Shown: positions 18,897-27,735 of the stretch, one piece after another
How positions within the stretch are numbered: the first letter of the stretch is position 1
How the letters are laid out: each line of letters starts with the position of its first letter
Origin: an uncultured Pseudomonadota bacterium
GTDB taxonomy: Bacteria > Pseudomonadota > Gammaproteobacteria > Methylococcales > Methylomonadaceae
Length of the DNA: 64,000 nt
Assembly: GCA_903889445.1 (NCBI GenBank)
Contig: CAISXF010000080.1
Location: 1-64,000 of the forward strand
Reading direction: 5' to 3'
The notes under the pieces: model-generated
Databases searched by the model: none
What the model was told of the DNA's origin: nothing
The model's input: only the letters and a program-made list of their open reading frames with translations
Position numbers and translations under genes: made by a program

Positions 18897-19133
18897 CTAA
18901 TCAAATAAGCTGGCAATTCCAGCAACAATACCACTAGCAATAGCAAGTGGAACAACAACGGGAGCCGATACAATACCAGAAACAACTAATGCTCCAGTTG
19001 CAGCTGCACCTAAAGCCGCACCAGAACCAGTTGCTACAGCAGTTCGACCAGCACTAACTTCGCTAGTTCCAGTTATTACTTTCGACATTGCATTACCTGC
19101 TGTACCTAACCCTACAGCTTTATCAATGGACAT
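18897..19133 (-). CDS. Small Gly/Ala-rich hydrophobic protein (78 aa)
   Basis: Residues 1-30 are polar; residues 31-78 are almost entirely Gly, Ala, Val, Ile and Ser (GSGAALGAAATGALVVSGIV...ASGIVAGIASLFD) with glycine-zipper spacing, so it should insert into a membrane, possibly as a hairpin. AAGGGAG precedes the ATG. The composition resembles pore-forming peptides or bacteriocin precursors, but no leader or double-glycine cleavage site is clear. Divergent from the XRE gene at 19314. Confidence 0.65.
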   Translation of the reverse strand: MSIDKAVGLGTAGNAMSKVITGTSEVSAGRTAVATGSGAALGAAATGALVVSGIVSAPVVVPLAIASGIVAGIASLFD

Positions 19134-19313
19134 TTTTCATACTCCCTTCGGTTAATGATAAACGAATTAAACCTTGCAAGTTATAGAGCGAATTTTTCCG
19201 CTAAATTTGCAATGAATTCGTCGGAGTATGCTAAATTGGCTACCCAGAATTAACCACCAACCAAAACAGATTTTTACCCCAAATTTCTGGTTATCTACTC
19301 GAGAAATGTGTAT

Positions 19314-19724
19314 ATGCTTATTCGTGAAAAAATTAAATTGCTACGCCAATCACGAAAGTGGTCACAAGAATATCTTGCAGAGAAATTAGGAATGTCAGCA
19401 AATGGATATGGCGAAATTGAACGTGGACATAGTCGAATGACTTTTGAAAAATTGGAAGAATTATCCCAACTCTTTGAAGTGCCTTTGAATGAATTGTGCG
19501 ACGATGAATCTACAAACATTTTCATAGCACATAATCATGGAATTCAAGCACACTCTTTGCAGAACAATCAACGCTATTGCACAATTTCTGCATCCCCAGA
19601 ATATGTAGAAATAAAACACAAACTTGAAAAACAGGAATTACTAAACGATGAAAAAGACAAAGAAATTGCGTTATTAAAACGGATTATTGAATTGATGGAA
19701 GCGAAAAGCGAAGTTGCAACATGA
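19314..19724 (+). CDS. XRE-family regulator with C-terminal coiled coil (module B)
   Basis: 136 aa from ATG 19314 (a GTG at 19308 is an alternative). HTH: KWSQEYLAEKLGMSANGYGEIERG. The tail is a long charged coiled coil ending EIALLKRIIELMEA, almost the same as in the regulator at 14477, which makes the two paralogues. It is divergent from the hydrophobic/zinc microprotein operon and probably represses it. Confidence 0.85.
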   Translation: MLIREKIKLLRQSRKWSQEYLAEKLGMSANGYGEIERGHSRMTFEKLEELSQLFEVPLNELCDDESTNIFIAHNHGIQAHSLQNNQRYCTISASPEYVEIKHKLEKQELLNDEKDKEIALLKRIIELMEAKSEVAT

Positions 19725-19829
19725 ACGCGATGTTGAATTCCAACAACAGAAAGAAAAATTGCTTGGTTAACTCTTTTTTCAACGTTACGTTCGCTTGATT
19801 GCTTCTGTTTTTGTGCATACAATAAAGCC

Positions 19830-20099
19830 ATGAAAATTACATTTGACCCTGCAAAAGATGCCACGAATCTTATCAAACATGGCGTATCACTTTTCGATGC
19901 CGCTCACATCGATTGGGACACTTTATGGGCAATCGCTGATACACGACAAGATTATGGCGAAGTTCGTATGATGGGTTATGCCCTCATAAAAACACGCCTA
20001 CACAATGTTGTTTTTACCGATAGAGTGGATGAACGTCGAATTATCAGTCTACGCAAAGCCAATAAACGAGAGGTGCAAAATTATGTTACTCACTACTAA
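19830..20099 (+). CDS. brnT: BrnT-family ribonuclease toxin
   Basis: 89 aa. BrnT signature: FDPAKDATNLIKHGVSLFDA at the N-terminus and the [18 protein letters not shown] end. BrnT toxins are RelE-fold RNases that arrest translation. The gene overlaps brnA by 17 bases; toxin-first order and tight overlap are standard for brnTA, where BrnA binds the promoter. Confidence 0.93.
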   Translation: MKITFDPAKDATNLIKHGVSLFDAAHIDWDTLWAIADTRQDYGEVRMMGYALIKTRLHNVVFTDRVDERRIISLRKANKREVQNYVTHY

Positions 20100-20382
20100 A
20101 TCAGGTCGTGTTATCGAAATGCCCAGCGATGACGAAGACGTAATTATCAACAAAGGTATTGCTGCTGATTCCGATACTTATCAACTAACCGATGCCGAAT
20201 TTTTACAATTAAAGCGTGTCGGCAGACCGCTTGCCGAAACAACGAAAGCCCGCATTACTATTCGCGTCGATAAAGACACATTAAACATTTTTAAATCGCG
20301 TGCTGAAATGGTGGGCGGAAATTATCAAACCTTGATGAATGAAGCCTTGAAAAAATACGCACAACAGGAATTAACAAAATGA
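20083..20382 (+). CDS. brnA: BrnA-family antitoxin
   Basis: 99 aa from ATG 20083, chosen over an upstream ATG at 20005 because GAGAGG lies about 8 bases before it and the longer form would read through most of brnT. Residues 50-99 hold a ribbon-helix-helix-like C-terminus ([19 protein letters not shown]) as in BrnA. It neutralises BrnT and represses the operon. Its end overlaps the annotated proA start by 4 bases. Confidence 0.9.
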   Translation: MLLTTKSGRVIEMPSDDEDVIINKGIAADSDTYQLTDAEFLQLKRVGRPLAETTKARITIRVDKDTLNIFKSRAEMVGGNYQTLMNEALKKYAQQELTK

Positions 20383-21656
20383 ATTTATCCGAAAATATGA
20401 ACATTCAAAACTATATGCAAACCTTAGGACAACAAGCCAAAGCAGCGGCACGAATCCTAAGTCACACCGACACGAATTTAAAAAACCGTGCGTTGATTGC
20501 GATTGCGAACGCGCTCCAAGAAAGCAAAGCCAATTTAATAACCGAAAACCAAAAAGATTTGGTCGCGGGTAAAGAAAATGGTTTGGACGACGCGGCGTTG
20601 GACAGATTGACGCTCTCGCCAAAAGGCATTCAAGCGATGATTGACGGGCTGATTCAAGTTGCGTCGTTGCCCGACCCGATTGGTGAAATTACCGATTTAA
20701 GTTATCGTCCGAGCGGCATTCAAGTCGGACAAATGCGCGTGCCGTTGGGTGTAATTGGGATTATTTACGAATCGCGCCCGAATGTAACGATTGACGCGGC
20801 GGCGTTGTGTTTGAAATCGGGAAATGCGTGTATTTTGCGCGGTGGTTCGGAGGCGATTCATTCAAATCGTGCGATTGCGGCGTGTGTCACGCAAGGTTTG
20901 ATTGAAGCAGAATTGCCACCGACAGCGGTGCAAATTGTCGAAACCACAGACCGTGCGGCGGTGGGCGAATTGATTACGATGAACGAATTTGTCGATGTGA
21001 TTGTGCCGCGCGGTGGCAAAAGTTTGATTGAACGCATCAGCAAAGAAGCGACGATTCCCGTCATCAAACATTTGGACGGAATTTGCCACGTTTATATCGA
21101 CGACAAAGCCGACATCAACAAAGCAATTCGCATTGCGGTTAATTCTAAAACCCACCGTTATGGCGTGTGCAATGCAATGGAAACGTTGTTGATTGCCGAA
21201 AATATCGCGGCTGAAATTTTGCCGTTACTCGCTGAACAATTTTACTCGAAAGGTGTGGAATTACGCGGGTGTGCCAAAACGTGTTCGTTGCTGCCAAAAA
21301 ATTGTATTCGCGCCACCGAAGAAGATTGGCAAACTGAATATCTCGCGCCGATTTTGTCGATAAAAATCGTCAGCGGCATCGACGAAGCCATGAATCACAT
21401 TCATCAATACAGCTCACAACACACTGAATCGATTGTCACGGAAGATTACACGTTGGCGCGACGGTTTTTGCGCGAAGTCGATTCCAGCTCTGTGATGGTG
21501 AATGCGTCAACCCGTTTTGCCGATGGGTTTGAATACGGTTTAGGTGCAGAAATCGGCATCAGTACCGACAAATTACACGCTCGCGGCCCAGTCGGTTTGA
21601 AAGGCTTAACGTCGTTGAAATATATCGTGTTGGGCGACGGACATATTCGGGCGTAA
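20379..21656 (+). CDS. proA: Gamma-glutamyl phosphate reductase
   Basis: 425 aa, aldehyde-dehydrogenase superfamily. It reduces gamma-glutamyl phosphate with NADPH in proline synthesis. Motifs: [26 protein letters not shown], the [10 protein letters not shown] region with the catalytic Cys, and [10 protein letters not shown] near the end. AGGA stands about 9 bases before the ATG at 20379; a second ATG at 20397 is possible. proB is not nearby. Confidence 0.96.
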   Translation: MNLSENMNIQNYMQTLGQQAKAAARILSHTDTNLKNRALIAIANALQESKANLITENQKDLVAGKENGLDDAALDRLTLSPKGIQAMIDGLIQVASLPDPIGEITDLSYRPSGIQVGQMRVPLGVIGIIYESRPNVTIDAAALCLKSGNACILRGGSEAIHSNRAIAACVTQGLIEAELPPTAVQIVETTDRAAVGELITMNEFVDVIVPRGGKSLIERISKEATIPVIKHLDGICHVYIDDKADINKAIRIAVNSKTHRYGVCNAMETLLIAENIAAEILPLLAEQFYSKGVELRGCAKTCSLLPKNCIRATEEDWQTEYLAPILSIKIVSGIDEAMNHIHQYSSQHTESIVTEDYTLARRFLREVDSSSVMVNASTRFADGFEYGLGAEIGISTDKLHARGPVGLKGLTSLKYIVLGDGHIRA

Positions 21657-21697
21657 TTTGCACCCGCTAAAAATATCGACTGAAAAAATAAAGCTGA

Positions 21698-21796
21698 CAT
21701 GTTAAATTTGAAGCGTGGAGGCAACGTGGACAAACTGTGTTGCTTGAAGCCTTTGGGGCTGGATTTACTTGGGGTTCAGCGTTGGTTCGGTATTAG
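21698..21796 (+). pseudogene. fabH: C-terminal remnant of 3-oxoacyl-ACP synthase III (fabH)
   Basis: Between proA and the DUF1566 gene a frame open from 21698 encodes [20 protein letters not shown] and ends VRY with a TAG at 21794. That is the conserved FabH C-terminus ([22 protein letters not shown] in E. coli). Nothing upstream matches the catalytic part; the frame is closed by a TGA at 21695. fabH normally sits directly before fabD, now 1.4 kb downstream, so the remnant marks the broken join. Confidence 0.88.
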
Positions 21797-21826
21797 TCTG
21801 TCGTTAAATTTTTTGGAATTCAAACA

Positions 21827-22690
21827 ATGAAAAAAGCTGGAATCTTACTAATTGCACTCGGTTTTTACTGCGTTCTGCTAGCTTTCAATATGGATGTCGT
21901 AGTCGGCAAAACTTATAATATTGGGCTGTTAAACGAACGTCAAAACATTGTTTATTTGTCGGGGATTTTATTCTTATCAGGCATTATGCTTTTTGGATTT
22001 GGCTTTGTTGCAAAAGAAGAAACTAAAAACATCAAAGCCTTTGCGTTATGGACGTTTTTAACACCAATCGTACTGCCAATGGGAATAAAAATAGTTGCTG
22101 ATATTCAAGAAGCTAATCGACAAAATGAAATTCGACTACAGGTTGCCACAAAACAAAAGGAACAGGCTGCTGCCGATGTCAAAAAGCAAGAAGAAATGCG
22201 ACTACAAGCTGCACCAATCCTAAAAGAAAATTCTGATAAATTCGTAGACAATAAAGATGGAACAGTTACGTTTAAAACGACTGGCTTGATGTGGCAACGA
22301 TGTTCTTTTGGGCAAACTTGGACTGGGGAAACCTGTAGCGGTAAAGCTACCGATATTACTTGGTATGATGCCATAAAATTAACAAGCAATTTTGCGGGTC
22401 ATAGTGATTGGCGTTTACCAACCAGAGACGAATTAATCACATTAGTTTTTTGTTGGAATAGAGAGATTAAAACGCTAGGTAAAGAAGAAGCTGGTTTTAT
22501 TTGCACGGGTTCAGTGATTTCGCCAACTATTAACACAACCTATTTTCCTAACACGAATTCTTGGTTTTGGTCTTCCTCGCCTTTTGCTCTCATCAGTAGT
22601 GACTTTGCGTGGTATGTCGGCTTCAACGACGGAAATTCAAACGCTAGCTATAAGGACAGCAACAGTAATGTTCGGTTGGTGCGTGGATGA
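21827..22690 (+). CDS. DUF1566 (Lcl-type) membrane-anchored protein
   Basis: 287 aa. Two or three membrane helices fill the first 90 residues (ILLIALGFYCVLLAF, VYLSGILFLSGIMLFGFGF, ALWTFLTPIVLPMGIKIV). A Gln/Glu-rich linker leads to the DUF1566 domain at about 140-287: DGTVTFKTTGLMWQRC, HSDWRLPTRDEL, FWSSSP and NVRLVRG at the end. DUF1566 is a C-type-lectin-like domain of unknown ligand. It lies between the fabH remnant and hicBA, so it is probably an acquired gene. Confidence 0.85.
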   Translation: MKKAGILLIALGFYCVLLAFNMDVVVGKTYNIGLLNERQNIVYLSGILFLSGIMLFGFGFVAKEETKNIKAFALWTFLTPIVLPMGIKIVADIQEANRQNEIRLQVATKQKEQAAADVKKQEEMRLQAAPILKENSDKFVDNKDGTVTFKTTGLMWQRCSFGQTWTGETCSGKATDITWYDAIKLTSNFAGHSDWRLPTRDELITLVFCWNREIKTLGKEEAGFICTGSVISPTINTTYFPNTNSWFWSSSPFALISSDFAWYVGFNDGNSNASYKDSNSNVRLVRG

Positions 22691-22724
22691 CAGTGTTTTG
22701 AAATTTTGATTTTTGGAGGTTTTT

Positions 22725-22958
22725 ATGTTGTTAAACACGATTATAGAAAAAGATGACAACGGTTATTTTGCTCACATTCCGCAATTGAAAGGCTGTGTGT
22801 CACAAGGAAAAACTTACGAAGAAACGCTTTTAAATATCAAAGAAGCGGCTGAATTGTATCTTGAAAGTCTTGATAAAAATGAGCTGATTTTGTTTGAAAA
22901 TCAATTCGTATCCATTGCGCCGATTGAAGTGAATTATTCCCGTGCCAATTTATCCTAA
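22725..22958 (+). CDS. hicB: HicB-family antitoxin
   Basis: 77 aa with the HicB fold: IIEKDDNGYFAHIPQLKGCVSQGKTYEETLLNIKEA. I start at ATG 22725, since GGAGG (22715-22719) stands 5 bases before it; an upstream TTG would overlap that site. HicB has a degraded RNase-H-like fold and binds HicA. Antitoxin-first order with 17-base overlap. Confidence 0.9.
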   Translation: MLLNTIIEKDDNGYFAHIPQLKGCVSQGKTYEETLLNIKEAAELYLESLDKNELILFENQFVSIAPIEVNYSRANLS

Positions 22959-23139
22959 ATTGACGGCAAAAGAAGCTGAAGCTCTGTTGTTGAAATGTGG
23001 TTTTATGCTTGACCGTCAAAAAGGAAGCCATCGAATTTATCGAAAAATGACGCAACGGATGGTCATTCCTCATCATGTTGGTGAAGTTTTGCATCCGAAA
23101 ATTGTTAAAGAACTTTTTGAATTGATAGGCATAGAGTAA
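22942..23139 (+). CDS. hicA: HicA-family mRNA interferase toxin
   Basis: 65 aa from a GTG. Double-stranded-RNA-binding-like fold with the catalytic His in KGSHRIYRK (about residue 30) and the LKCGF start and VIPHHVGEVLHPKIVKEL end of the family. It cleaves mRNA. Pairs with hicB upstream. Confidence 0.92.
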   Translation: MPIYPKLTAKEAEALLLKCGFMLDRQKGSHRIYRKMTQRMVIPHHVGEVLHPKIVKELFELIGIE

Positions 23140-23195
23140 TTTATTGTCGCTATCATTACTGATTTAACTTTTCACCTTTTTTAAAATATTTAAAC

Positions 23196-24149
23196 ATGAC
23201 AGAACAAACCTATAACTTAGCCTTCGTATTTCCTGGACAAGGCTCGCAATCAACAGGAATGCTCAACGATTTAGCGGCGACGTATCCCGAAATAAAACAA
23301 ACGTTTGAACGGGCTTCGGAGGCGTTGCAAAAAGATTTGTGGGTGTTAATCACCGATGAAACATTGGCAGCCGAATTAAATCAAACCCACAACACGCAAC
23401 CCGCGATGCTTGCAACAGGCGTTGCCGTTTCGAATGTGTGGACAAAACACAGCGCAGTTCGACCCGCGTGGATGGCGGGTCACAGTTTAGGCGAATACAG
23501 CGCGTTAGTTTGCGCGGGCGCATTAGACTTTGAAGACGCGATTAAACTGGTCGCCTTGCGCGGTGAATTGATGCAACAAGCTGTTCCCGAAGGCGTTGGC
23601 GCGATGGCAGCGATTCTAGGGTTGGACGACGAAATTGTGATTAAAGTTTGCGCTGAAGCCGCAGAAAATGAAGTCGTGTCGGCGGTGAATTTTAATTCAC
23701 AAGGTCAAGTTGTAATTGCAGGACATAAAGCGGCTGTCGAACGTGCCATGATTGGCGCAAAAGCAGCGGGTGCAAAACGTGCGCTTTTATTGCCCGTCAG
23801 CGTGCCGTCACATTGCGCGTTAATGTTGCCAGCGGCTGAAAAATTAGCCGACGCTCTTGAAAATCTCACGATTCACGCACCAAAAGCGACGCTAATTCAC
23901 AATGTTGACGTGCTTTCGCATTCGTCGCCTGAGTTAATTCGTCACGCCCTCAAAGAGCAACTTTATAAACCCGTGCGTTGGGTGGATACGATTAAATTCA
24001 TGTCTGACCAAGGTGTGACGCGCTTTGTGGAGTGTGGCGCGGGGAAGGTGTTAATCGGTTTGAACAAACGTATCGCCAAAGATGCCGAACATTTCGCGCT
24101 TTACGACACAGAAACAATGAACAATGTAATGGAGCAACTCAATGACTAA
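23196..24149 (+). CDS. fabD: Malonyl-CoA:ACP transacylase
   Basis: 317 aa. It moves malonyl from CoA to ACP to feed fatty acid elongation. Motifs: FPGQGSQSTGM, nucleophile Ser in GHSLGEYSALVCAG, Gln/Arg region MQQAVPEGVGAMAA, and active-site His in VPSHCALM. Overlaps fabG by 8 bases. The preceding gene should be fabH; only its tail is left 1.4 kb upstream. Confidence 0.97.
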   Translation: MTEQTYNLAFVFPGQGSQSTGMLNDLAATYPEIKQTFERASEALQKDLWVLITDETLAAELNQTHNTQPAMLATGVAVSNVWTKHSAVRPAWMAGHSLGEYSALVCAGALDFEDAIKLVALRGELMQQAVPEGVGAMAAILGLDDEIVIKVCAEAAENEVVSAVNFNSQGQVVIAGHKAAVERAMIGAKAAGAKRALLLPVSVPSHCALMLPAAEKLADALENLTIHAPKATLIHNVDVLSHSSPELIRHALKEQLYKPVRWVDTIKFMSDQGVTRFVECGAGKVLIGLNKRIAKDAEHFALYDTETMNNVMEQLND

Positions 24150-24870
24150 AAGAATCGCTTTAGTGACAGGCGCAAGTCGCGGAATCGGTCGCGCCATCGC
24201 AGAACGATTAGCCGAAGATGGTTTTTTCGTTTTAGGAACTGCAACGTCTGAAAGTGGCGCGGCGGCAATTTCGACTTATTTGGGCGAAAACGGCAAAGGC
24301 TTAACGCTCGATGTTTCCAATTCGGAATCAATTGAAAGCGTTATGAAAGCGATTTTGGGCGAATTCGGCACACCACACGTTTTGGTCAATAATGCTGGAA
24401 TTACCCGCGATAATTTATTGATGCGAATGAAAGATGACGAATGGAACGATATTATTTCGACCAATTTAACGTCTGTTTTCCGCATGAGCAAAGCGGTTTT
24501 GCGCGACATGATGAAAGCGAAAACAGGGCGAATTATCAACATTTCGTCGGTTGTCGGTTCAACTGGCAACGCGGGACAAGCCAATTACGCCGCCGCGAAA
24601 GCAGGCATGATTGGTTTCACGAAATCGATGGCAAAAGAAGTGGGTTCGCGCAACATCACGGTGAATTCCGTCGCGCCAGGTTTTATCGATACCGACATGA
24701 CCAAAGAACTCAGCGACGACATTAAAAACCACTTATTAGCGGTGATTCCGTTGGCACGTTTAGGCGATGCAAAAGAAATTGCCCACGCTGTGAGCTTTTT
24801 GGCATCTGACGGAGCGGCTTACATTACGGGCGAAACGCTTCATGTGAACGGCGGGATGTTCATGCCGTAA
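24142..24870 (+). CDS. fabG: 3-oxoacyl-ACP reductase
   Basis: 242 aa short-chain dehydrogenase. NADPH-dependent reduction of 3-ketoacyl-ACP. Motifs: TGASRGIGRAIAERL, NNAGITRDNLLMRM, catalytic SSVVG...YAAAKAG (Tyr-x3-Lys) and the C-terminal HVNGGMFM. Full length. Confidence 0.97.
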   Translation: MTKRIALVTGASRGIGRAIAERLAEDGFFVLGTATSESGAAAISTYLGENGKGLTLDVSNSESIESVMKAILGEFGTPHVLVNNAGITRDNLLMRMKDDEWNDIISTNLTSVFRMSKAVLRDMMKAKTGRIINISSVVGSTGNAGQANYAAAKAGMIGFTKSMAKEVGSRNITVNSVAPGFIDTDMTKELSDDIKNHLLAVIPLARLGDAKEIAHAVSFLASDGAAYITGETLHVNGGMFMP

Positions 24871-24873
24871 ATA

Positions 24874-24902
24874 TGTGACTTTGCGGCATAATGCCGTATA
24901 AT
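24874..24902 (+). promoter_or_regulatory. Possible acpP promoter
   Basis: TGTGAC, a 17-base spacer and a perfect TATAAT lie after the fabG stop, about 100 bases before acpP. ACP is made in large amounts and commonly has its own promoter. The -35 box is weak. Confidence 0.45.
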
Positions 24903-25005
24903 TCGCCACGTTGTCAGCCAATCGATGGCGGCATTTTCAGTAAAAACAACAACAATAATCCAAGATAAGCGTCACATATCGCTTGTTTTGTTAGAGGAAT
25001 AAATT

Positions 25006-25236
25006 ATGAGTAACATTGAAGAACGAGTTAAAAAAATTGTTTCTGAACAATTAGGCGTAAAAGACGAAATCGCGACGGACGCATCATTTGTTGATGATTT
25101 AGGCGCGGATTCATTGGATACCGTTGAACTCGTTATGGCTTTAGAAGAAGAATTTGAATGTGAAATTCCAGACGAAGAAGCTGAAAAAATCACCACTGTT
25201 CAACAAGCGATTGATTACGTTACGAATCACGTTTAA
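25006..25236 (+). CDS. acpP: Acyl carrier protein
   Basis: 76 aa, acidic four-helix protein. Phosphopantetheine Ser lies in [20 protein letters not shown]. It carries growing acyl chains. GAGGAA precedes the ATG. Between fabG and fabF as usual. Confidence 0.98.
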   Translation: MSNIEERVKKIVSEQLGVKDEIATDASFVDDLGADSLDTVELVMALEEEFECEIPDEEAEKITTVQQAIDYVTNHV

Positions 25237-25567
25237 ATAGACGAGCGAGTGGATGAGCGTACGTTCATCCACTGCACTTCCGATACTTTTTTCTTAACTT
25301 TCGTTAACTGCGTCCCATAACAGTGTTATGAGCGGGTGTATCTACCAATGCAAAGCATTGAAAAGGCTTTGCTCTTTATTTGCTGGCAAAGGGCTTGGTT
25401 ATTGCCAGAAGGTACAGTGCCATCAGGTGCATTTTATGTTGAATTTTCATTAAAAACAACCTATTGGGATTATTATCAAATGTTCGAAAAAGTTAAAAAA
25501 TTGGATACTATGTATCAACCCCCATCTCAATTCCCTTTCCCCTTTTCATTTTCTACGGTACAAAATA
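25237..25567. other. 331-bp spacer between acpP and fabF
   Basis: It contains a near-perfect 26-bp inverted repeat at 25248-25273 and a smaller one around 25316-25330 (CATAACAGTGTTATG). The remainder is AT-rich with an open frame that runs into fabF in another phase but has no recognisable product. The usual acpP-fabF spacing is shorter, so some sequence may have been inserted. Confidence 0.5.
25248..25273 (+). terminator. Stem-loop after acpP
   Basis: AGTGGATGA and TTCATCCACT pair around CGTACG. There is no T-run directly after it (one follows about 15 bases later), so it may be an attenuator or mRNA-stabilising hairpin that keeps acpP transcript high. Confidence 0.5.
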
Positions 25568-26812
25568 GTGAGCAAACGTCGAGTCGTCATCACAGGATTA
25601 GGCGCGGTTACGCCCTTAGCAAATACAGTTTCAGAAACTTGGGCTGGTATTATCAGCGGAAAAAGTGGCATTAGCGCGATTGATTCTTTTGATATTTCCC
25701 CTTTTGCGACCACGTTTGGTGGCGTAATTCGCAATTTTGACATCAGTCAATACATCGCCGAAAAAGACGCAAAACGCATGGACGGTTTTGTCCATTACGG
25801 TATCGCAGCGGGTTGTCAGGCATTTGAAGATTCAGGTTTAGTCGTCACCGAAGAAAACGCTGAACGCATTGGTGTGGCAATTGGTTCAGGCATTGGCGGC
25901 ATTACGGGCATTGAAGATTGTTATGCGACGTATGACAAATCGGGCCCGCGTCGCATTTCGCCGTTTTTCGTTCCTGGCAATATCATCAACATGATTTCTG
26001 GCAATTTATCGATTAAATACGGTTTAAAAGGACCGAATTTTGCAATTGTTACCGCGTGTGCAACGGGAACGCACAACATCGGCGACGCAGCGCGTTTGAT
26101 TAAATACGGCGACGCAGATGTCATGATTGCAGGCGGTGCTGAACGTTGCACCACGTCACCGACCGCAATGGGTGGTTTTGCATCGGCAAAAGCTCTATCA
26201 CGTCGCAACGATGCGCCCCAACAAGCCAGTCGCCCGTGGGATAAAGACCGTGACGGTTTTGTATTAAGTGACGGGGCGGGTGTAGTCGTTTTAGAAGAAC
26301 TCGAACACGCCAAAGCGCGTGGCGCAAAAATCTACGCAGAATTGGTGGGTTATGGCATGAGCGGCGATGCGTATCACATTACGACACCGTCAACAGGTGG
26401 CGAAGGTGCTGCGCGTTGTATGCGAAATGCGTTGCGTGATGCGGGTTTAAATGTTTCGGACGTGGATTATATCAACGCCCACGGCACGTCAACGCCAGCG
26501 GGTGATTTAGGCGAAACGCAAGCTATGAAAGCCGCTTTGGGCGAACACGCTTATAAAGTCGCCATCAGTTCGACCAAATCAATGATTGGTCACATGTTAG
26601 GTGCGGCGGGCGGGATTGAAGCTGTTTTAACCGCGTTGAGCCTTCAAAATCAAATCGCGCCACCCACCATAAATTTAGAAAACCAAGACCCTGAATGTGA
26701 TTTAGATTATGTGCCGAATACGGCGCGTGACATGAAAATCGACGTGGCAATGTCAAATTCGTTTGGATTCGGCGGCACAAACGGAACGTTGATTTTCAAG
26801 CGTTACCAATAA
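25568..26812 (+). CDS. fabF: 3-oxoacyl-ACP synthase II
   Basis: 414 aa from a GTG. It condenses malonyl-ACP with acyl-ACP. Catalytic Cys in [14 protein letters not shown], His in [12 protein letters not shown] and His in [12 protein letters not shown]. Start fixed by the family N-terminus [15 protein letters not shown]. Confidence 0.97.
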   Translation: MSKRRVVITGLGAVTPLANTVSETWAGIISGKSGISAIDSFDISPFATTFGGVIRNFDISQYIAEKDAKRMDGFVHYGIAAGCQAFEDSGLVVTEENAERIGVAIGSGIGGITGIEDCYATYDKSGPRRISPFFVPGNIINMISGNLSIKYGLKGPNFAIVTACATGTHNIGDAARLIKYGDADVMIAGGAERCTTSPTAMGGFASAKALSRRNDAPQQASRPWDKDRDGFVLSDGAGVVVLEELEHAKARGAKIYAELVGYGMSGDAYHITTPSTGGEGAARCMRNALRDAGLNVSDVDYINAHGTSTPAGDLGETQAMKAALGEHAYKVAISSTKSMIGHMLGAAGGIEAVLTALSLQNQIAPPTINLENQDPECDLDYVPNTARDMKIDVAMSNSFGFGGTNGTLIFKRYQ

Positions 26813-26841
26813 AAAATTCTACTCAAACCACGATTTTAAAA

Positions 26842-27735
26842 ATGCTCGTCAATGGTGAACAGCTAGACACTGTTGCAATTATGGATCGTGGTTTTCAATA
26901 CGGCGACGGGTTATTTGAAACCATCGAAGTTCGCGCCAATCAGCCGATTTTTCTTGAGCAACATCTGAAACGTCTCAACACGGATTCCCAGCGGCTTTAT
27001 CTGCCAAAAATCGATTTGACGTTATTGCGTACTGAAATCAAAATGCTTTGTCAAAATATAGGCAATGCCGTTTTAAAAATTATTATTACAAGAGGTTCTG
27101 GCGGACGTGGTTATCGTCAACCAGACGTGATTCAACCGACGCGAATTCTGAGTTTGCATCCCTTTCCCGATTATCCAAAAAGTCATTATTCCAATGGCAT
27201 TGTGGCGCGAATCTGTCAAACGCAATTGGGTTTAAATCCAACGCTCGCCGGCATGAAACATTTGAATCGTTTGGAACAAGTTTTGGCGCGTGCAGAATGG
27301 AACGATGCGGCGATTCATGAAGGCATTATGCTCGATTTCAATGAGCATGTAATTGAAGGCACAATGACTAATCTTTTTTACGTTAAAAATGGCACATTAT
27401 TTACTGCGACGCTGAATCTGTGTGGCATTTCGGGCATTATTCGCGCGTGGATTTTTGAACAAATGCCCGTGATTGAACGTGATTTTTTTATCGATGATTT
27501 GCTCAACGCGGATGAAGTTTTTGTGTGTAATTCGGTGATTGGCATTTGGGGGGTTGCAGAAATTCGTAGGGGTTCACTGCGTGAACCCGCAGAGCAGCAA
27601 TTTCCCATTGATAAAAATTTCGTAGGGGTTCACGCAGTGAACCCCTACATTTATCATGTTGGAAAAATAACCCAAAAATTACAACTCGCGTTAGAAAATG
27701 AAAAACAAAAACAGGTCGCTTATGCCGTTCAGTAA
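26842..27735 (+). CDS. pabC: Aminodeoxychorismate lyase
   Basis: 297 aa, PLP class IV. It releases pyruvate from 4-amino-4-deoxychorismate to give p-aminobenzoate for folate. Family stretches: RGFQYGDGLFETI, IITRGSGGRGYR, PLP lysine in AGMKHLNRLEQV, and EGTMTNLFYVKNG. Longer than the usual ~270 aa because two palindromic repeats (27566-27648) are read in frame between GIWGVAEIR and the C-terminal helix YHVGKITQKLQ. The insertion lies near the end and probably leaves the active site alone. Overlaps mltG. Confidence 0.93.
   Translation: MLVNGEQLDTVAIMDRGFQYGDGLFETIEVRANQPIFLEQHLKRLNTDSQRLYLPKIDLTLLRTEIKMLCQNIGNAVLKIIITRGSGGRGYRQPDVIQPTRILSLHPFPDYPKSHYSNGIVARICQTQLGLNPTLAGMKHLNRLEQVLARAEWNDAAIHEGIMLDFNEHVIEGTMTNLFYVKNGTLFTATLNLCGISGIIRAWIFEQMPVIERDFFIDDLLNADEVFVCNSVIGIWGVAEIRRGSLREPAEQQFPIDKNFVGVHAVNPYIYHVGKITQKLQLALENEKQKQVAYAVQ
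27566..27648. repeat. Pair of palindromic repeats read in frame in pabC
   Basis: Copy 1 (27566-27588) and copy 2 (27622-27648) share the core GGGGTTCAC / GTGAACCC. Copy 2 is a perfect hairpin with 12-bp arms and a GCA loop; copy 1 has the reverse-complement loop TGC, so the two also pair with each other. They add about 26 residues. Confidence 0.92.

Noticed and set aside
24897-25005. Small RNA or riboswitch before acpP
   Set aside because: Only a promoter-like pair and a short inverted repeat were seen; no known riboswitch structure.
25336-25674. 112-codon frame before and across the fabF start
   Set aside because: Its last third lies in another phase of fabF, it matches nothing I recognise, and it has no clear ribosome-binding site.
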